A stretch of DNA of 64,000 bases from Symsagittifera roscoffensis (GCF_963678635.1 NC_087070.1:6358539-6422538); one strand, 5' to 3'. Positions 1 through 12,241 are shown, numbered from the stretch's first letter. Notes: a model not told the origin generated them from the sequence alone. Program-made: numbers and translations.

Positions 1-336
1 TCAGAAATCCATTTTTGGCCGACCGACCCTAAAATTTTTCTAAAGGCGCCTTTGGCGCCAATATATACTAACTTTGAGCGGGAGCGCGCGCCAAAAAAAA
101 CGCGATTTTTTTTGTCAAAATTTTTCAAAAAGTGCCCAAAAACTGCTTTTTTGACTGTTTTTTTTTCAAAAAATTGCCTGTGGCGCAGAAAATTTAGCAA
201 AAATAGGGGCAAAACAGTGCTTTGGGAGAGCTCGAAAAATCAATTTGGTCGACCTAAAAAAAAGGTCGTCAAAATTTTGGAAATTTTTTTGAAAATCCGC
301 CCCCCCCCGCTCGAGAAAATCCTAGATCCGCCCCTG
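1..336 (-). mobile_element. hAT-like non-autonomous element, cut by the window edge
   Basis: This stretch is homologous, in reverse orientation, to the complete 411-bp element at 57932-58342. It ends at 336 with GATCCGCCCCTG, the complement of the tip CAGGGGCGGATC of the other copy. Shared landmarks are a G/C run next to the tip, a GGTCGACC block and a GGCGCC block near 45-58. The other end lies outside the window. Apparent open frames here are by-products of low-complexity sequence. Confidence 0.7.
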
Positions 337-640
337 TCAAGGTTTAAACCAATGCATCTGTCAAATACATTTTGACACAGAATTGTGTCGAACTAATGGG
401 ATGAAAACATCGAGAATTTTATGGAATCGGATTTTCAAAATCTTCAAACATCTGATAAAAAATGATATAGCAGTTCCATGGGTTTTTATATAACTAATTG
501 GCCACAAACATAGCGTTTTACGTTAACTTTTATTTGTCAGTTTATTTAAGTACAGCGAGCAGGTTTAATTAATTGATCAAATACTGAGACCAATAATTTC
601 CATTTACTAGGTCAGGTATGTTTATCAAGAAAAATAGTTT
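337..640. other. Spacer downstream of the GST gene
   Basis: AT-rich sequence between the MITE and the GST stop codon. It should include the GST 3' UTR, read leftwards, but I cannot fix a polyadenylation site. Confidence 0.4.
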
Positions 641-915
641 CTACTTTTTTTGGCCACCCCAGTTCGCATACGGACTGTTAATTGGAAATCTCGAAAACCT
701 CTCACTGTTCAAATACTCCGCGACCTGAGTAACAGACTCCATTCTAGACTTAACTGCCCTCAGATTGGGATAAGGATCCAGGATGTCTGGATACAGAGTG
801 ACGTTGTAATCCAGCACAGTCCAAAGGATGAAATCGGCTATTGTGATTCGATGGCCACACACCCAATCTGCCCCATGATTCACCATGAATGTCTCAAAAC
901 GGGAGAATTTATCGC
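641..915 (-). CDS. Glutathione S-transferase, mu-class-like, exon 3 (C-terminal half and stop)
   Basis: Last exon of a three-exon GST gene (others at 41895-42165 and 42523-42693). The acceptor reads TTTCAG then GCGATAAA; the stop is at 641-643. With the other exons it gives 717 nt, 238 residues, close to the roughly 218 of mu-class GSTs. This exon encodes the helical C-terminal domain: GDKFSRFETF, then DWVCGHRITIADF (compare mu-class WFAGDKITFVDF), then DPYPNLRAVKSRMESV (compare DAFPNLKDFISRFEGL). The predicted enzyme is cytosolic and conjugates glutathione to electrophiles. The odd point is its setting: a 41 kb intron holding two nested Polintons separates it from exon 2. Phase agrees with exon 2 (one leftover base plus two). 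Confidence 0.85.
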
Positions 916-1362
916 CTGAAACATAGAAACCTAGATCATGATGCTTCATTCTGATTGGATGAAATTGACAAATGCGAAAGAAATCTGAAGCTTACAATTT
1001 CAAACGTAATAGCTCATTCAAAGTTTTGGTCATTTTGGGCCACATAACAGTAAAGATCCCGAGCCCAAATTGTGGACAAAATATCGTGAATTTCGAAGGT
1101 ATTTTGCTCCTTTGTCGAGCTCCTAAGATATTTTCTGAACATAGTTTTACATGCAAATTACAAGCGACGAAGTACCGTTGGAAAACTATCAAAGCACCCT
1201 GGCGAATTGTGGATGTCAGATTATTCAACAAACTAACTTTAAATCCCTTTCTTGTTTTTTATTGCAACAGTTTTTCAAACAGGTTAAGAAAAATTGTCCG
1301 TTTTATTTGTGCATTCATATGAGAACGTTTTGTTTCTTCTACAACAGTAGTTAATCATCAAA
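916..1362 (-). other. GST intron 2, host part left of the insertion
   Basis: Host intron sequence between the exon 3 acceptor and the Polinton target duplication. With about 14 bp on the far side and one target copy, the intron before insertion was about 0.47 kb. No gene is seen; open frames here lack support. Confidence 0.7.
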
Positions 1363-1368
1363 GACTTC
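1363..1368. repeat. Target-site duplication, left, outer Polinton (GACTTC)
   Basis: GACTTC directly precedes the tip AGTAGTATTGTA and recurs exactly at 41875-41880 after the mirror tip. A 6-bp duplication is the Polinton signature. Confidence 0.95.
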
Positions 1369-1389
1369 AGTAGTATTGTAATCCGCCGT

Positions 1390-1529
1390 GTGTCCTTAGG
1401 GGGGGGGGGGGTCTTTTCGACGGTAGGGGTTTTTGGGGTCCTACCAAAAGTAGGGTCCAAAAGGACCCATCTTTTTTAAAGACCCCAAAGTACCCTGCCC
1501 GAAATAAAAAGACCCCTCTCTTAGGACAC
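1390..1529. repeat. Subterminal hairpin with G-tract at the outer left tip
   Basis: The segment from GTGTCCT through the G-run to GGGGTCTTTT (about 1390-1417) can pair with AAAAGACCCC through AGGACAC (about 1507-1529). Smaller GGGTCC/GGACCC pairs fill the loop. The same structure lies at the opposite tip, about 41711-41853, with a slightly longer G-run. It could be a replication or transposition signal; that role is inference. Confidence 0.7.
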
Positions 1530-2019
1530 CCGACAGACAAAATACTTTGGTATTTATTTTCGCGCGGTGGTTAAATTTAATCCCTTCCAAACTTTCCCAC
1601 CACTAAATAAGTATGGGTATATCCGGCTGCGGTTTTCTCGCTTATTTTTATCTAAAAGCTAATCCTTTTCGTTCATATAAATATGAGTTTACATAAAGTA
1701 CCATTCATATTTCCTTTTAAAAATTTTTGGTAATTATTGTTCGTTTCTCTTTCTTATTTTATTTTCAAACTTATTTCCAAGTCTCCCTTATTTTCGACTT
1801 GCACCATTTTGATTCTTTTAGCCTTACTATTAGCTTACTTTGGAAAACTAAATACGCAATCGTTCGCTCCTGCTTCAAGGGTAAGTTGCAATTACCAGTC
1901 TCTTTTGCGCCGGTCTATTTAACTTAAAACAATGTTTGTTGAATGTTTTATATTTACAAATGTACAGCCGTAATTCCAAGTGACAAGGCAATTTAGCCGA
2001 CATTTTCAAGTGAAAAAAT

Positions 2020-5000
2020 TTATTGATCAGTTTTATCAAGTTTTCTCCTTTTTTTTTGACTAGAACGAACAGACACTTCTGTTAGAATGAATGGGTTATT
2101 GATAGGCGGAGGGTCTCTTGAACTGCTAGCTGCGCTTTCTTCTTGAAGCTCTTCCTCCGTATAGCTTTCTTGAAGAAAGCCCCAATCTGGGACCCGGAAT
2201 TCCGGTGATTGCCAGCTTTCACTGTTTTCGCTGCTATAAGTCGGGGTATTTGTCAACTGTGAGTTTGCCCACTCGCTTTCTTCCGCAATGGCCTCGAAGA
2301 ACACATTTTCTTCTGTAGACCTGTGTCCAAAGGGCAATGTAGCTATCCCGTCGAATAGTAAGAACCGCTTACTATCGAAGGGTGAAAGGGCAATTCGGTT
2401 CTGCGCTATGGTTATGTTGGTATGGGCTTTCGATTTTATTGAGTAGTTGTATATACGAAGGGTTTTTCCACTCAGTAATGTTTCCCTGAACCTCTGGTGT
2501 GTAAGTTGCTGCTGGGAGTGTTGCACTACTCCTTTTGCACTCCTCTTGCTAGTTGAATCTAAATGAAGAACAAAGATTAGCCCATAAACATATTTTAGCT
2601 TTGTAAGCCCATAAAAATTCGCAAGCCCAGTTCTAGTATTAATAACGAAAACGGTTCCCAAATCTGAATATTTTGAAGACTCAATATCTAATAACATTCC
2701 AATTTTTTCAATTCCAAAAAGTTTAAATATCTTAATTCATTCCAAATTATAAAAATTCCAAATCGTGTCATTATCAAAAAATCATTCCATGTCAAAATTT
2801 TAAAATTGTTCTTGTCAAAAGTTACAAAAGTGCGTTTGTGGTGAGTATTTGTTTAAAACATTTTAAATGATGAATGGTTCTTCATTTTAAGTTTTTAAAT
2901 GAAGAATCAGAGCCTTTTAGGGCTAGTTATGTCTAATTAAATTGACAGGGATCAACAAAAGTTATTAATTTGGTCCCAACAAGATCCAAACCCCCAATGG
3001 ATGGAACCTTTAATGCAAAGAAATGGAGGGGACTTGGAGAGGTGCTTTTTTTTCAATACTAACCTGCATATTTCAACGAGTAGAGCTTTGGTTTCAACGC
3101 GATGAATTCTGCAATGATTTTTCCCGCCGCCTCGTCCTTAAATTTCAATACAACCTTCTTATTCACATTGCTGAATAAGAAGTGATCGCTTGGGTAGTTG
3201 GAAAAATCAAAACTATCGGTCAGTTTTTGCAGATCTGCGTATACGTCTTCAATTTTTATCGCATAAATAAACGAATCTGTGTCACTGTATAGCAGTTCAA
3301 GGTTCATGCTTGCTTTCATTTGCCGATAATGAAAGTAAAACATGAATTTTTTCGACAAATCCAAAATACTTGCACCAATTATCATGGGTTTGTCCCACAA
3401 AATACTCGTTACAGCAAAACAAACAGTAGCAACTTCCTCGTCGATTATCTGGAAGCTTTTCATCGTGCTCAAAGCTGTTTTTTGAAGCAATTCTCTTTCG
3501 TTTCTAATAATTTCTAGTTTTTTGCGTCCTAGTTTTGATTCCATAGTTTTACCGAATGCTGAATTTACGATGAGCTTGTAAAAGTTCTCTTCAAGCTTGT
3601 TGCGCGCTGACATTCTCAATTGAGTGTTTAAATCGACAAAGGGCTCCATCCATCTACCTTGACGAAATTTTAAGACCTTAATCAATTTGGTAACTCTTAA
3701 GCCGAGTTCTATGTAGAGTTTTAATGTAAGGTAGTGCAGAACGTAGCCTTCCTTTGGATCTAATGTTTGAACCAGTTTTGGTACCTTTGGTAGCGACGTG
3801 ACCCCCATCTCCCATAACATCTGTATTTGCTCGTTACTTAGTTTATCCGTACCGATAACTTCACGTGAGGGGGCTAGCGGGTAGTCTGCAAAGTAATCTT
3901 GAAGTTCTTCAGGTATACTGAGATCCTTTTCCAAAATGTATCCCCACTCAGATTTATCGTCGGTTTGCAAAATATATTCGAGACTTTCCTCAACTATTGA
4001 GAAATCTTTGATGGGAAGGGGACAGTGTTTCATAATACCCCCGTATAAATTGTTAGCGTCTATATTTAATAGATAGCTAGAGGGCTCTTCAGGATTGTAG
4101 TCTTCGAGGTATTTGTTGTTGGCTTTAAAAAAACGGCGTGCATATATCGATGACATCCCTCCCCGTATCCTTTTTTGAACCATTTTCAAATGCTCCCTTT
4201 CTGTAAGTAACTTGAGGTCTGCATTGCAGACTTTTAAGAATGTATCGCCCGAGAGGTTACTAGCCGTGAAGTAGCATGCACAATCTAATCCGTACGTTTT
4301 GTAACAAACTTCACGAAAGGCTTCGAATACTGAAGCGAGTAGTAGTACGTCCGTTGCTAGGTATACATCATGGTACTCGCCTAGTGATGCGCATTTCATT
4401 TCGGCGAAAACTTTAATGGCATGGTTGTACTGATTTTTCGAAAACTTATTTCCCCTCCCTGTAAAGTTTTGCTCCACATTTTTGTAGGTGGCAGTCGGGT
4501 TTCTCGAAATTTTTCCAAAACTGCTATAGTATGAATACGGGTAGAAACCTTTATGTTTTAGCAATGCTATCTGTTCTGCTGAGTAACCAAGTTCTTCAAA
4601 GTAATTTTCCAGTAGGAAAAATTTTTCTTCCGGCAAGTATTCGACGAGTTTTTAAAGGGGGGACAGCATGAATTTAAAGGAGTCTATGAAACGTAGATTT
4701 TCATACACTTTTTTGAGTTTTCCGTTTTTATCGGTGTATGATTTGATATAGACCGACATAGTGAGTGATATATTCTTCTCCTCAGTGGAAGGGATCACTG
4801 AGTAAATGTTTTCGGGGTTACTGTTTGAGAGTGCTTTTATAATGAAATGCAGATCATAGTTTGACAAGTTATGCGCTATTACGGGTATATAGTTCGCCGT
4901 TTTTTGATTGATATTGCATTCGTTATGCGCCCACCCCAAGAACTTGTTGGTATAGTGACAGTGATCAAGTACAACTTGGTCATTGTCAGCAAATTCGGTT

Positions 5001-6787
5001 TCACATATCCAACAAGTGTGCGCTTCTTTGGTGTGCCAGTGAACGTGTAATACTTTCGTTTTTCGAGGTATATTTGTTTCGCCAAAGATTCGAGCGAGGC
5101 GATCAATTCCTTCAACATTTTCTCCTCTCTTCAGTTCAAACTTTAAAACTTCGCGCTTCCCAAATTCAACAACGGCCAGAGCGTAACCGCATGGTTGATG
5201 AATCTCTAGTGTTTGGGTGCTAGATTTTTTGGGGTCGGGTTGCGGTCCGTATACGGGTAGTAGTAGCGATTCGAGGTCAAAGTAAATAACTCTCGGTACA
5301 TACCAGCGGGCAGTTAAATTTTTGAAACGATGAGTGTCCTTTCCCGGTTTTGGCATAGTGATTACCACTCCCTCGTCTTGGTAGCACGTTTCCTGGTGCC
5401 TTTGTAGTGTATCGATGGATGAACATGTATGGAAGCATTTGCGGCAAATTTGGTTTCGGTCTCGGTGTAGTTTTCCACGCACATATTCCACAATCCTCAT
5501 CAAATCAGTGATCAGCACATAGTGATGAGTTTGTCCGTTGCTGAGTAGTAGTAGGTCAACACATAGATCACTTGAGTATTTGCTGGACACTCTGAAAGGT
5601 AGCAATTCACCTTCTTTGTACCTAATGAAAAAAAAACAATTGAGTGCTCGGGTTTCTGGATGAACGTAATGTGTTATACATGATTAAACAAATATTTTGT
5701 CAAAAAAAATCAATGCTCACCGGAATACATTGACTTGACAGTTGTTAAATTGTTCAAATCGGTCAATATCATATAGTCCCATTGGCATCTCGTACCAGCC
5801 TTCAATTGTCACAACATGTTCTTGGGAGAGCTTGTAATTTTTCAGTTTGTTTCGATGTTGGTAGCTTTGGGCAGCAGGATAAAGAGCAGTTGTGGTCTCT
5901 GAATATCGATCATGGTACGCGGCCACAAAGCAGTATATAAAGCACTTCTGATCGTTTCTCGTTTTAATGTTGGTGAAACTCTGTTTCACCGGTTTCAATG
6001 AATCGGGAAGGTCAATGTATGAGCCAGCACGGATAGGAGAAAATGCTGCAAAACTTACAGCCAGCTTTTCAATGCGCTCCACAATCCAACCGCTACCGTG
6101 AGAAGCGAACGTGTTGATGGCATTGACCATATGCTCAATCAATTCCAAATATGTCTCTTTCTCGATTCCATTGAAGAAGACATTGATCATCTTAGAATTA
6201 AGATATAACATTGTCTTCTCGTGGCGTAACTCCCTGTCACCAGTTTCGTTTGTATCGCTCGAGAACTTTATCATACTCACGCTCACGTCCACATGCAGTT
6301 GAAATTTACAGGGTCCTTCCTGCACTCTTTCGTCTATCAACGCATCAATTTCCTCTTTGTTTCGCATGATTACATTCATCAGATCCAATTCATCCTCCCT
6401 AACGCTCAACTCGTATCGTCTGAACTTTCCCCTAAACGCAGATTCAGTTGGAGCAGTTGATGTTCCCACCTCATTTCCGGGAGTCCAAATGGGTAGTTGA
6501 TGGTTTTTCGACATATGTTGCCGGAACTTCTCAACCGAGAGGAAGATTGTATGACAGTAGATACAAAGACTATCAGTTGAGACGTTGTGAGCTAGCTCGA
6601 CATGCTCCCTAGCTTCCGCCAGCGAGCTGAAGGATTCTCGACATTCGTCACATTTAGTTGGTGGCGGTGGGGCTGCGAATATCTTGTGGATATTTTGTTC
6701 ATGTCGTCTCAAGTTCCTTGGTGAACTAAGGACTTTCGAGCAGGTCGAACAAATTACTGGTGTCTGTTTTCCACTTGAGTTAGGCAT
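2020..6787 (-). pseudogene. Family B DNA polymerase of the outer Polinton, left-arm copy (broken)
   Basis: A protein-primed-type PolB gene read leftwards from ATG at 6787. Its N-terminal part has C2H2-like zinc fingers (CSTCSKVLSSPRNLRRHEQ and two more) and a DQKCFIYC block. An intron-like gap of about 99 bp (GTGAGC to TTAG) follows, in line with introns known in some Polinton genes. Next come exonuclease motifs (YFDLES, SNYDLHF), with a CWIC...DHCHY...NEC finger of HNH/EndoVII type between them. Polymerase motifs A (IDANNLYG), B ([11 protein letters not shown]) and C (YSDTDSFIY) follow. The tip-proximal end holds the family's C-terminal block (LSPFDSKRFLLFDGIATLPFGH is abbreviated here to its key residues DSKRF and LPFGH) and a basic KKRRKLD tail. 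The gene has a few breaks and is probably not functional as it stands. Confidence 0.88.
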
Positions 6788-9700
6788 TGTTGGTTCAAGA
6801 TTGAGTGTTCAGGAAAGAAGATTTCTTTTCAAGAAATTTTTCAAGTTTTACCAAAGCTGATTTTGACAAAGCAAAAGCGAGAAGTGAAAAGTTTTTCAAA
6901 AACAAAATTTGGATCAAGATTCAATTAATTAAACTCAATTACGTGGGTGAAGCATAAAATCAACAGTGGCTTTGAAGTGGTTGTAGTTTTGGGGCTTTAT
7001 ATGGTTTTATGAAATGACGGTCAATTCGATTTTGGGTAAATGACTCAACTGTATTTAACAGTATAAATACTTGTGGTTAGAGTAGCTGACAATTCCATGA
7101 AGGGATCAATCCGGGAATGTTATTTCCTTTACCTAAAGTGTGTGAATGTTAACACCCACTGCTATTATCAACTTCCCTGTTTAGTCAACTTGACTAAATA
7201 TTGAAAATATATTTGAATTTTTTTGCCAAGTTTTTTTGTTTCAACCAAAATGGTAACCCACCAATCAAGTCAAGCAAGGAAGACCCACCAATCAAGTCAA
7301 GTAAAACATACCTGACAAAAATGATAAAGGGTAGTTGAGAATTTTGTTCATTTCTCAAATAAATTAGTATTCTATGACAAAGTTCACATATAGTTCATCA
7401 AAAGATTGATGCAGAGCCGTTTGGTGCAGTAGGCAATAACTACCCGGCATTGCTATTCATTAGGAACCTCTGAAACGCTTGCCCCATATATTTTGAATTT
7501 TTTAACCATTTTAACCTGAAAATGAGTATTATTAAACGTGAAATATGTTATAGACATATAATTTTTTTTATATATAATGCTTTATACTGGCTCATACACT
7601 CTCTAAAGTCTACTCCTAAGAGTCCTGGCTAACCCCACCAGGCTGTAGACATATTAGAGAGAGACATAAAAAAACAGAGTGTAAAGAGCCAAAAATAACT
7701 ATGGTTGATTAACCCATCCATAAATAGCTTTCTTTTGAAAAAGCTATATCCCGTTTTTTGATTGATATTGCATTCGTTATGCGCCCACCCCAAGAACTTG
7801 TTGGTATAGTGACAGTGATCAAGTACAACTTGGTCATTGTCAGCAAATTCGGTTTCACATATCCAACAAGTGTGCGCTTCTTTGGTGTGCCAGTGAACGT
7901 GTAATACTTTCGTTTTTCGAGGTATATTTGTTTCGCCAAAGATTCGAGCGAGGCGATCAATTCCTTCAACATTTTCTCCTCTCTTCAGTTCAAACTTTAA
8001 AACTTCGCGCTTCCCAAATTCAACAACGGCCAGAGCGTAACCGCATGGTTGATGAATCTCTAGTGTTTGGGTGCTAGATTTTTTGGGGTCGGGTTGCGGT
8101 CCGTATACGGGTAGTAGTAGCGATTCGAGGTCAAAGTAAATAACTCTCGGTACATACCAGCGGGCAGTTAAATTTTTGAAACGATGAGTGTCCTTTCCCG
8201 GTTTTGGCATAGTGATTACCACTCCCTCGTCTTGGTAGCACGTTTCCTGGTGCCTTTGTAGTGTATCGATGGATGAACATGTATGGAAGCATTTGCGGCA
8301 AATTTGGTTTCGGTCTCGGTGTAGTTTTCCACGCACATATTCCACAATCCTCATCAAATCAGTGATCAGCACATAGTGATGAGTTTGTCCGTTGCTGAGT
8401 AGTAGTAGGTCAACACATAGATCACTTGAGTATTTGCTGGACACTCTGAAAGGTAGCAATTCACCTTCTTTGTACCTAATGAAAAAAAAACAATTGAGTG
8501 CTCGGGTTTCTGGATGAACGTAATGTGTTATACATGATTAAACAAATATTTTGTCAAAAAAAAATCAATGCTCACCGGAATACATTGACTTGACAGTTGT
8601 TAAATTGTTCAAATCGGTCAATATCATATAGTCCCATTGGCATCTCGTACCAGCCTTCAATTTTCACAACATGTTCTTGGGAGAGCTTGTAATTTTTCAG
8701 TTTGTTTCGATGTTGGTAGCTTTGGGCAGCAGGATAAAGAGCAGTTGTGGTCTCTGAATATCGATCATGGTACGCGGCCACAAAGCAGTATATAAAGCAC
8801 TTCTGATCGTTTCTCGTTTTAATGTTGGTGAAACTCTGTTTCACCGGTTTCAATGAATCGGGAAGGTCAATGTATGAGCCAGCACGGATAGGAGAAAATG
8901 CTGCAAAACTTACAGCCAGCTTTTCAATGCGCTCCACAATCCAACCGCTACCGTGAGAAGCGAACGTGTTGATGGCATTGACCATATGCTCAATCAATTC
9001 CAAATATGTCTCTTTCTCGATTCCATTGAAGAAGACATTGATCATCTTAGAATTAAGATATAACATTGTCTTCTCGTGGCGTAACTCCCTGTCACCAGTT
9101 TCGTTTGTATCGCTCGAGAACTTTATCATACTCACGCTCACGTCCACATGCAGTTGAAATTTACAGGGTCCTTCCTGCACTCTTTCGTCTATCAACGCAT
9201 CAATTTCCTCTTTGTTTCGCATGATTACATTCATCAGATCCAATTCATCCTCCCTAACGCTCAACTCGTATCGTCTGAACTTTCCCCTAAACGCAGATTC
9301 AGTTGGAGCAGTTGATGTTCCCACCTCATTTCCGGGAGTCCAAATGGGTAGTTGATGGTTTTTCGACATATGTTGCCGGAACTTCTCAACCGAGAGGAAG
9401 ATTGTATGACAGTAGATACAAAGACTATCAGTTGAGACGTTGTGAGCTAGCTCGACATGCTCCCTAGCTTCCGCCAGCGAGCTGAAGGATTCTCGACATT
9501 CGTCACATTTAGTTGGTGGCGGTGGGGCTGCGAATATCTTGTGGATATTTTGTTCATGTCGTCTCAAGTTCCTTGGTGAACTAAGGACTTTCGAGCAGGT
9601 CGAACAAATTACTGGTGTCTGTTTTCCACTTGAGTTAGGCATTGTTGGTTCAAGATTGAGTGTTCAGGAAAGAAGATTTCTTTTCAAGAAATTTTTCAAG

Positions 9701-10798
9701 TTTTACCAAAGCTGATTTTGACAAAGCAAAAGCGAGAAGTGAAAAGTTTTTCAAAAACAAAATTTGGATCAAGATTCAATTAATTAAACTCAATTACGTG
9801 GGTGAAGCATAAAATCAACAGTGGCTTTGAAGTGGTTGTAGTTTTGGGGCTTTATATGGTTTTATGAAATGACGGTCAATTCGATTTTGGGTAAATGACT
9901 CAACTGTATTTAACAGTATAAATACTTGTGGTTAGAGTAGCTGACAATTCCATGAAGGGATCAATCCGGGAATGTTATTTCCTTTACCTAAAGTGTGTGA
10001 ATGTTAACACCCACTGCTATTATCAACTTCCCTGTTTAGTCAACTTGACTAAATATTGAAAATATATTTGAATTTTTTTGCCAAGTTTTTTTGTTTCAAC
10101 CAAAATGGTAACCCACCAATCAAGTCAAGCAAGGAAGACCCACCAATCAAGTCAAGTAAAACATACCTGACAAAAATGATAAAGGGTAGTTGAGAATTTT
10201 GTTCATTTCTCAAATAAATTAGTATTCTATGACAAAGTTCACATATAGTTCATCAAAAGATTGATGCAGAGCCGTTTGGTGCAGTAGGCAATAACTACCC
10301 GGCATTGCTATTCATTAGGAACCTCTGAAACGCTTGCCCCACTGTAATGTCGGGTCAAAAATTTGAGATGTTTCATTTTTAGTACAGATTCTTGTAGTGA
10401 AAAAAAATTACAAAAAAAAACTTTTTGTCTCCAAATCCAATGAAACCTGGTCCAATCAATTTGTCGTGATTTATTGGACAGGGGTGTAACCCATGTTGAA
10501 AAATAGAGAAAAAAAATATATTTTGAATTTTTTAACCATTTAACCTGAAAATGAGTATTATTAAACGTGAAATCTGTTATAGACATATAATTTTTTTTAT
10601 ATATAATGCTTTATACTGGCTCATACACTCTCTAAAGTCTACTCCTAAGAGTCCTGGCTAACCCCACCAGGCTGTAGACATATTAGAGAGAGACATAAAA
10701 AAAACAGAGTGTAAAGAGCCAAAAATAACTATGGTTGATTAACCGGCAGAATTGCTGGACCCATCCATAAATAGCTTTCTTTTGAAAAAGCTATATCC
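4897..10798. repeat. 2.85 kb tandem duplication in the outer left arm
   Basis: Sequence from about 4897 to 7750 recurs from about 7751 to 10798 with near identity; the offset is 2854-2855 bp. It covers the N-terminal half of PolB and upstream non-coding sequence. The right arm has a single copy, so the duplication arose after the palindrome or was lost on one side. Confidence 0.9.
7629..9642 (-). pseudogene. Duplicated N-terminal part of outer PolB (partial copy)
   Basis: Second copy of the PolB N-terminal half made by the 2.85 kb duplication. It starts at ATG 9642 with the same C2H2-like fingers. It repeats the intron-like gap near 8477-8575, the YFDLES exonuclease motif and the CWIC...DHCHY finger, then runs into duplicated non-coding sequence. 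It has no polymerase palm motifs of its own. Near identity to the copy at 5717-6787 points to a recent event. Confidence 0.85.
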
Positions 10799-11300
10799 CA
10801 AAAGGGATATTAATGGGGTTTATGAATCGTCAGTTCTCTCTCTCTCTCTCTCTCTCTCTCTTTATCTTTTTCTGTGTTAATATTTATATTTTGAAAACTA
10901 TTATGAAAAAACATAACAAAAACATTTTTATGTTTTAACATCATTAGATAAAATCTTAGGAAGAGTAATCAGTTTATCTTTCATGATTTTTCGAAATGAG
11001 CAATAAAGAAAACTGATATAATTAAGTTGGATTTGATGAGAAATTTATCAAAATTTATACTTTTAGACTTTAATGCCGACTTTTTAAAATTATTTTGATT
11101 TTTTTCTTCTATTAATTTTTTCTTTTGTTTTTATTTCCTTTCTATTGATTGAAAATCACAAAGCAAACTTTAAATTAGAAAAAAATCATAAATAAAACGT
11201 TAACAAAGATTCAGCCACAATAATAAAAAAAACTTATCAAACTAAATAATAAACCCCCAAACTGGTGCACTCTCGGTGGAAACAAAGTTTTTTTGAGTTT
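9643..11300. other. Non-coding stretch of the outer left arm, with (TC)n
   Basis: No gene is recognisable between PolB and the small gene. It contains a (TC)n microsatellite at about 10835-10861 and a locally palindromic block near 10789-10807 (AAAGCTATATCCC then AAAAGGGATA). It matches the complement of 34803-36454 in the right arm. It may hold the promoters of the two flanking genes. Confidence 0.6.
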
Positions 11301-11907
11301 TCAGAGATCTCTAAATTGCAGTTTGCGTTTTTTCGGCGCAAAGCAAGCATTGATAGGCGGCGTCTCAGCTAGTAAGTTTGGTGCAGTGGGACTTTGACTG
11401 CCGGAAGAAGAAGTAGAAGAAGTATGCTGCTGCTGCTGTTGAGTGATTGAAAAAATATCCGGTTTTATTGGGGTTTTGGGCGTCTGCTGGTCCTCATCTT
11501 TTTTCTCTGTTGAATCTGGTGATTCAATCGACTCAATGTTCCAGTAGCTTTCTCGCTCTGCTAAATCTCTAATGGATCCTTCCTGATTTTCGTAAAAGGG
11601 GATCGATTGGCAATCGTAGTTAAACAGTATTTTTCTCGGTGAACGATCAAGGCAAGTAGGGTCTTGAATATCTGTGCGCTTCAGCGCAGGATACGATTCA
11701 GTCACACAACAACTCTCGTAGACCTGTTTTCTGCTTTGTATGAGGATACCAATTTGATCTAGCAAATAATTGGGTAACATCATATGGTTTTCGATGACGC
11801 ATTTTCCGTTCCTGTTGAATCACTACGATAGAATCTCTGGTATAAGTTTGGTATAATATCGCTCTTTCAAGAGAATTAATTGAAATGATTTGCAGTGGAG
11901 TTGCCAT
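11301..11907 (-). pseudogene. Small Gln-rich, basic-tailed protein gene of the outer Polinton, left copy
   Basis: Begins at ATG 11907 (MATPLQIISINSLERAI) close to the palindrome centre and reads toward the tip. The later part has a QQQQQH tract, a Ser/Thr-rich stretch and a C-terminal basic cluster (APKKRKLQFRDL) that looks like a nuclear localisation signal. I do not recognise the family. It is the only gene besides PolB in each arm, so a role in replication or regulation of the element is possible; that is inference. The left copy appears shortened relative to the right-arm version. Confidence 0.55.
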
Positions 11908-12234
11908 GGTTTAAAATTTTGTATTGACTGATTTTGAGAGATTGAATAAAAATAGTGAGTAGATTTAGTTTGACCTACCACTTTTAGTTTCTTATTGCTG
12001 GTGGTCTAAAGCTTAGACCACCAGCAATAAAAAACTTAAAGTGGTAGGTCAAACTAAATCTACTCACATTTTTTATTCAATCTCTCAAAATCAGTCAATA
12101 CAAAATTTTCAACGATGGCAACTCCACTGCAAATCATTTCAATTAATTCTCTTGAAAGAGCTATATTATACCAAACTTATACCACAGATTCTATCGTAGT
12201 GGTTCAACAGGAACGGAAAATGCGTCATCGAAAA
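11788..12234. repeat. Centre of the outer palindrome (223-bp arms, 3-nt loop)
   Basis: Arms 11788-12009 and 12013-12234 are complementary with only scattered differences, separated by AGC at 12010-12012. The innermost part, TTGCTGGTGGTCTAA against TTAGACCACCAGCAA, is perfect. DNA like this can extrude a cruciform. Two genes start head-to-head around it (ATGs at 11907 and 12115). Confidence 0.93.
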
Positions 12235-12241
12235 GCAAGTC
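12115..12241 (+). pseudogene. Start of the right-arm small gene, cut by the inner Polinton
   Basis: Mirror copy of the small outer gene: ATG at 12115 lies symmetrically to 11907 about the centre. The inner Polinton interrupts it at 12241; the remainder resumes at 34270. The target duplication CAAGTC at the break shows that the interruption is a transposition. Confidence 0.8.
12236..12241. repeat. Target-site duplication, left, inner Polinton (CAAGTC)
   Basis: CAAGTC directly precedes the inner tip AGTAGTATAGCG and recurs exactly at 34264-34269. It differs from the outer duplication, so there were two independent insertions. Confidence 0.95.

Larger units (their letters stand above)
1369..12009. 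repeat. Outer Polinton, left palindrome arm
   Basis: Complementary to 12013-41874 apart from the inner element there. The arm is 10,641 bp long. Removing its 2.85 kb tandem duplication leaves about 7,787 bp, against about 7,834 bp for the right arm without the inner element. The match runs from the tip to the centre. Confidence 0.9.

Noticed and set aside
52-375. Open frame rich in Lys/Phe at the left edge
   Set aside because: It lies in the MITE, starts without ATG, and reflects A/T runs.
1727-1927. Short hydrophobic frames at both outer tips
   Set aside because: Mirrored at 41312-41512 only because the arms are copies; no ATG and no recognisable family.
1369-12009. Palindrome as an assembly artefact
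   Set aside because: The arms differ by substitutions, by a one-sided tandem duplication and by the inner insertion, and both ends carry a matching target duplication. It cannot be fully excluded without reads.
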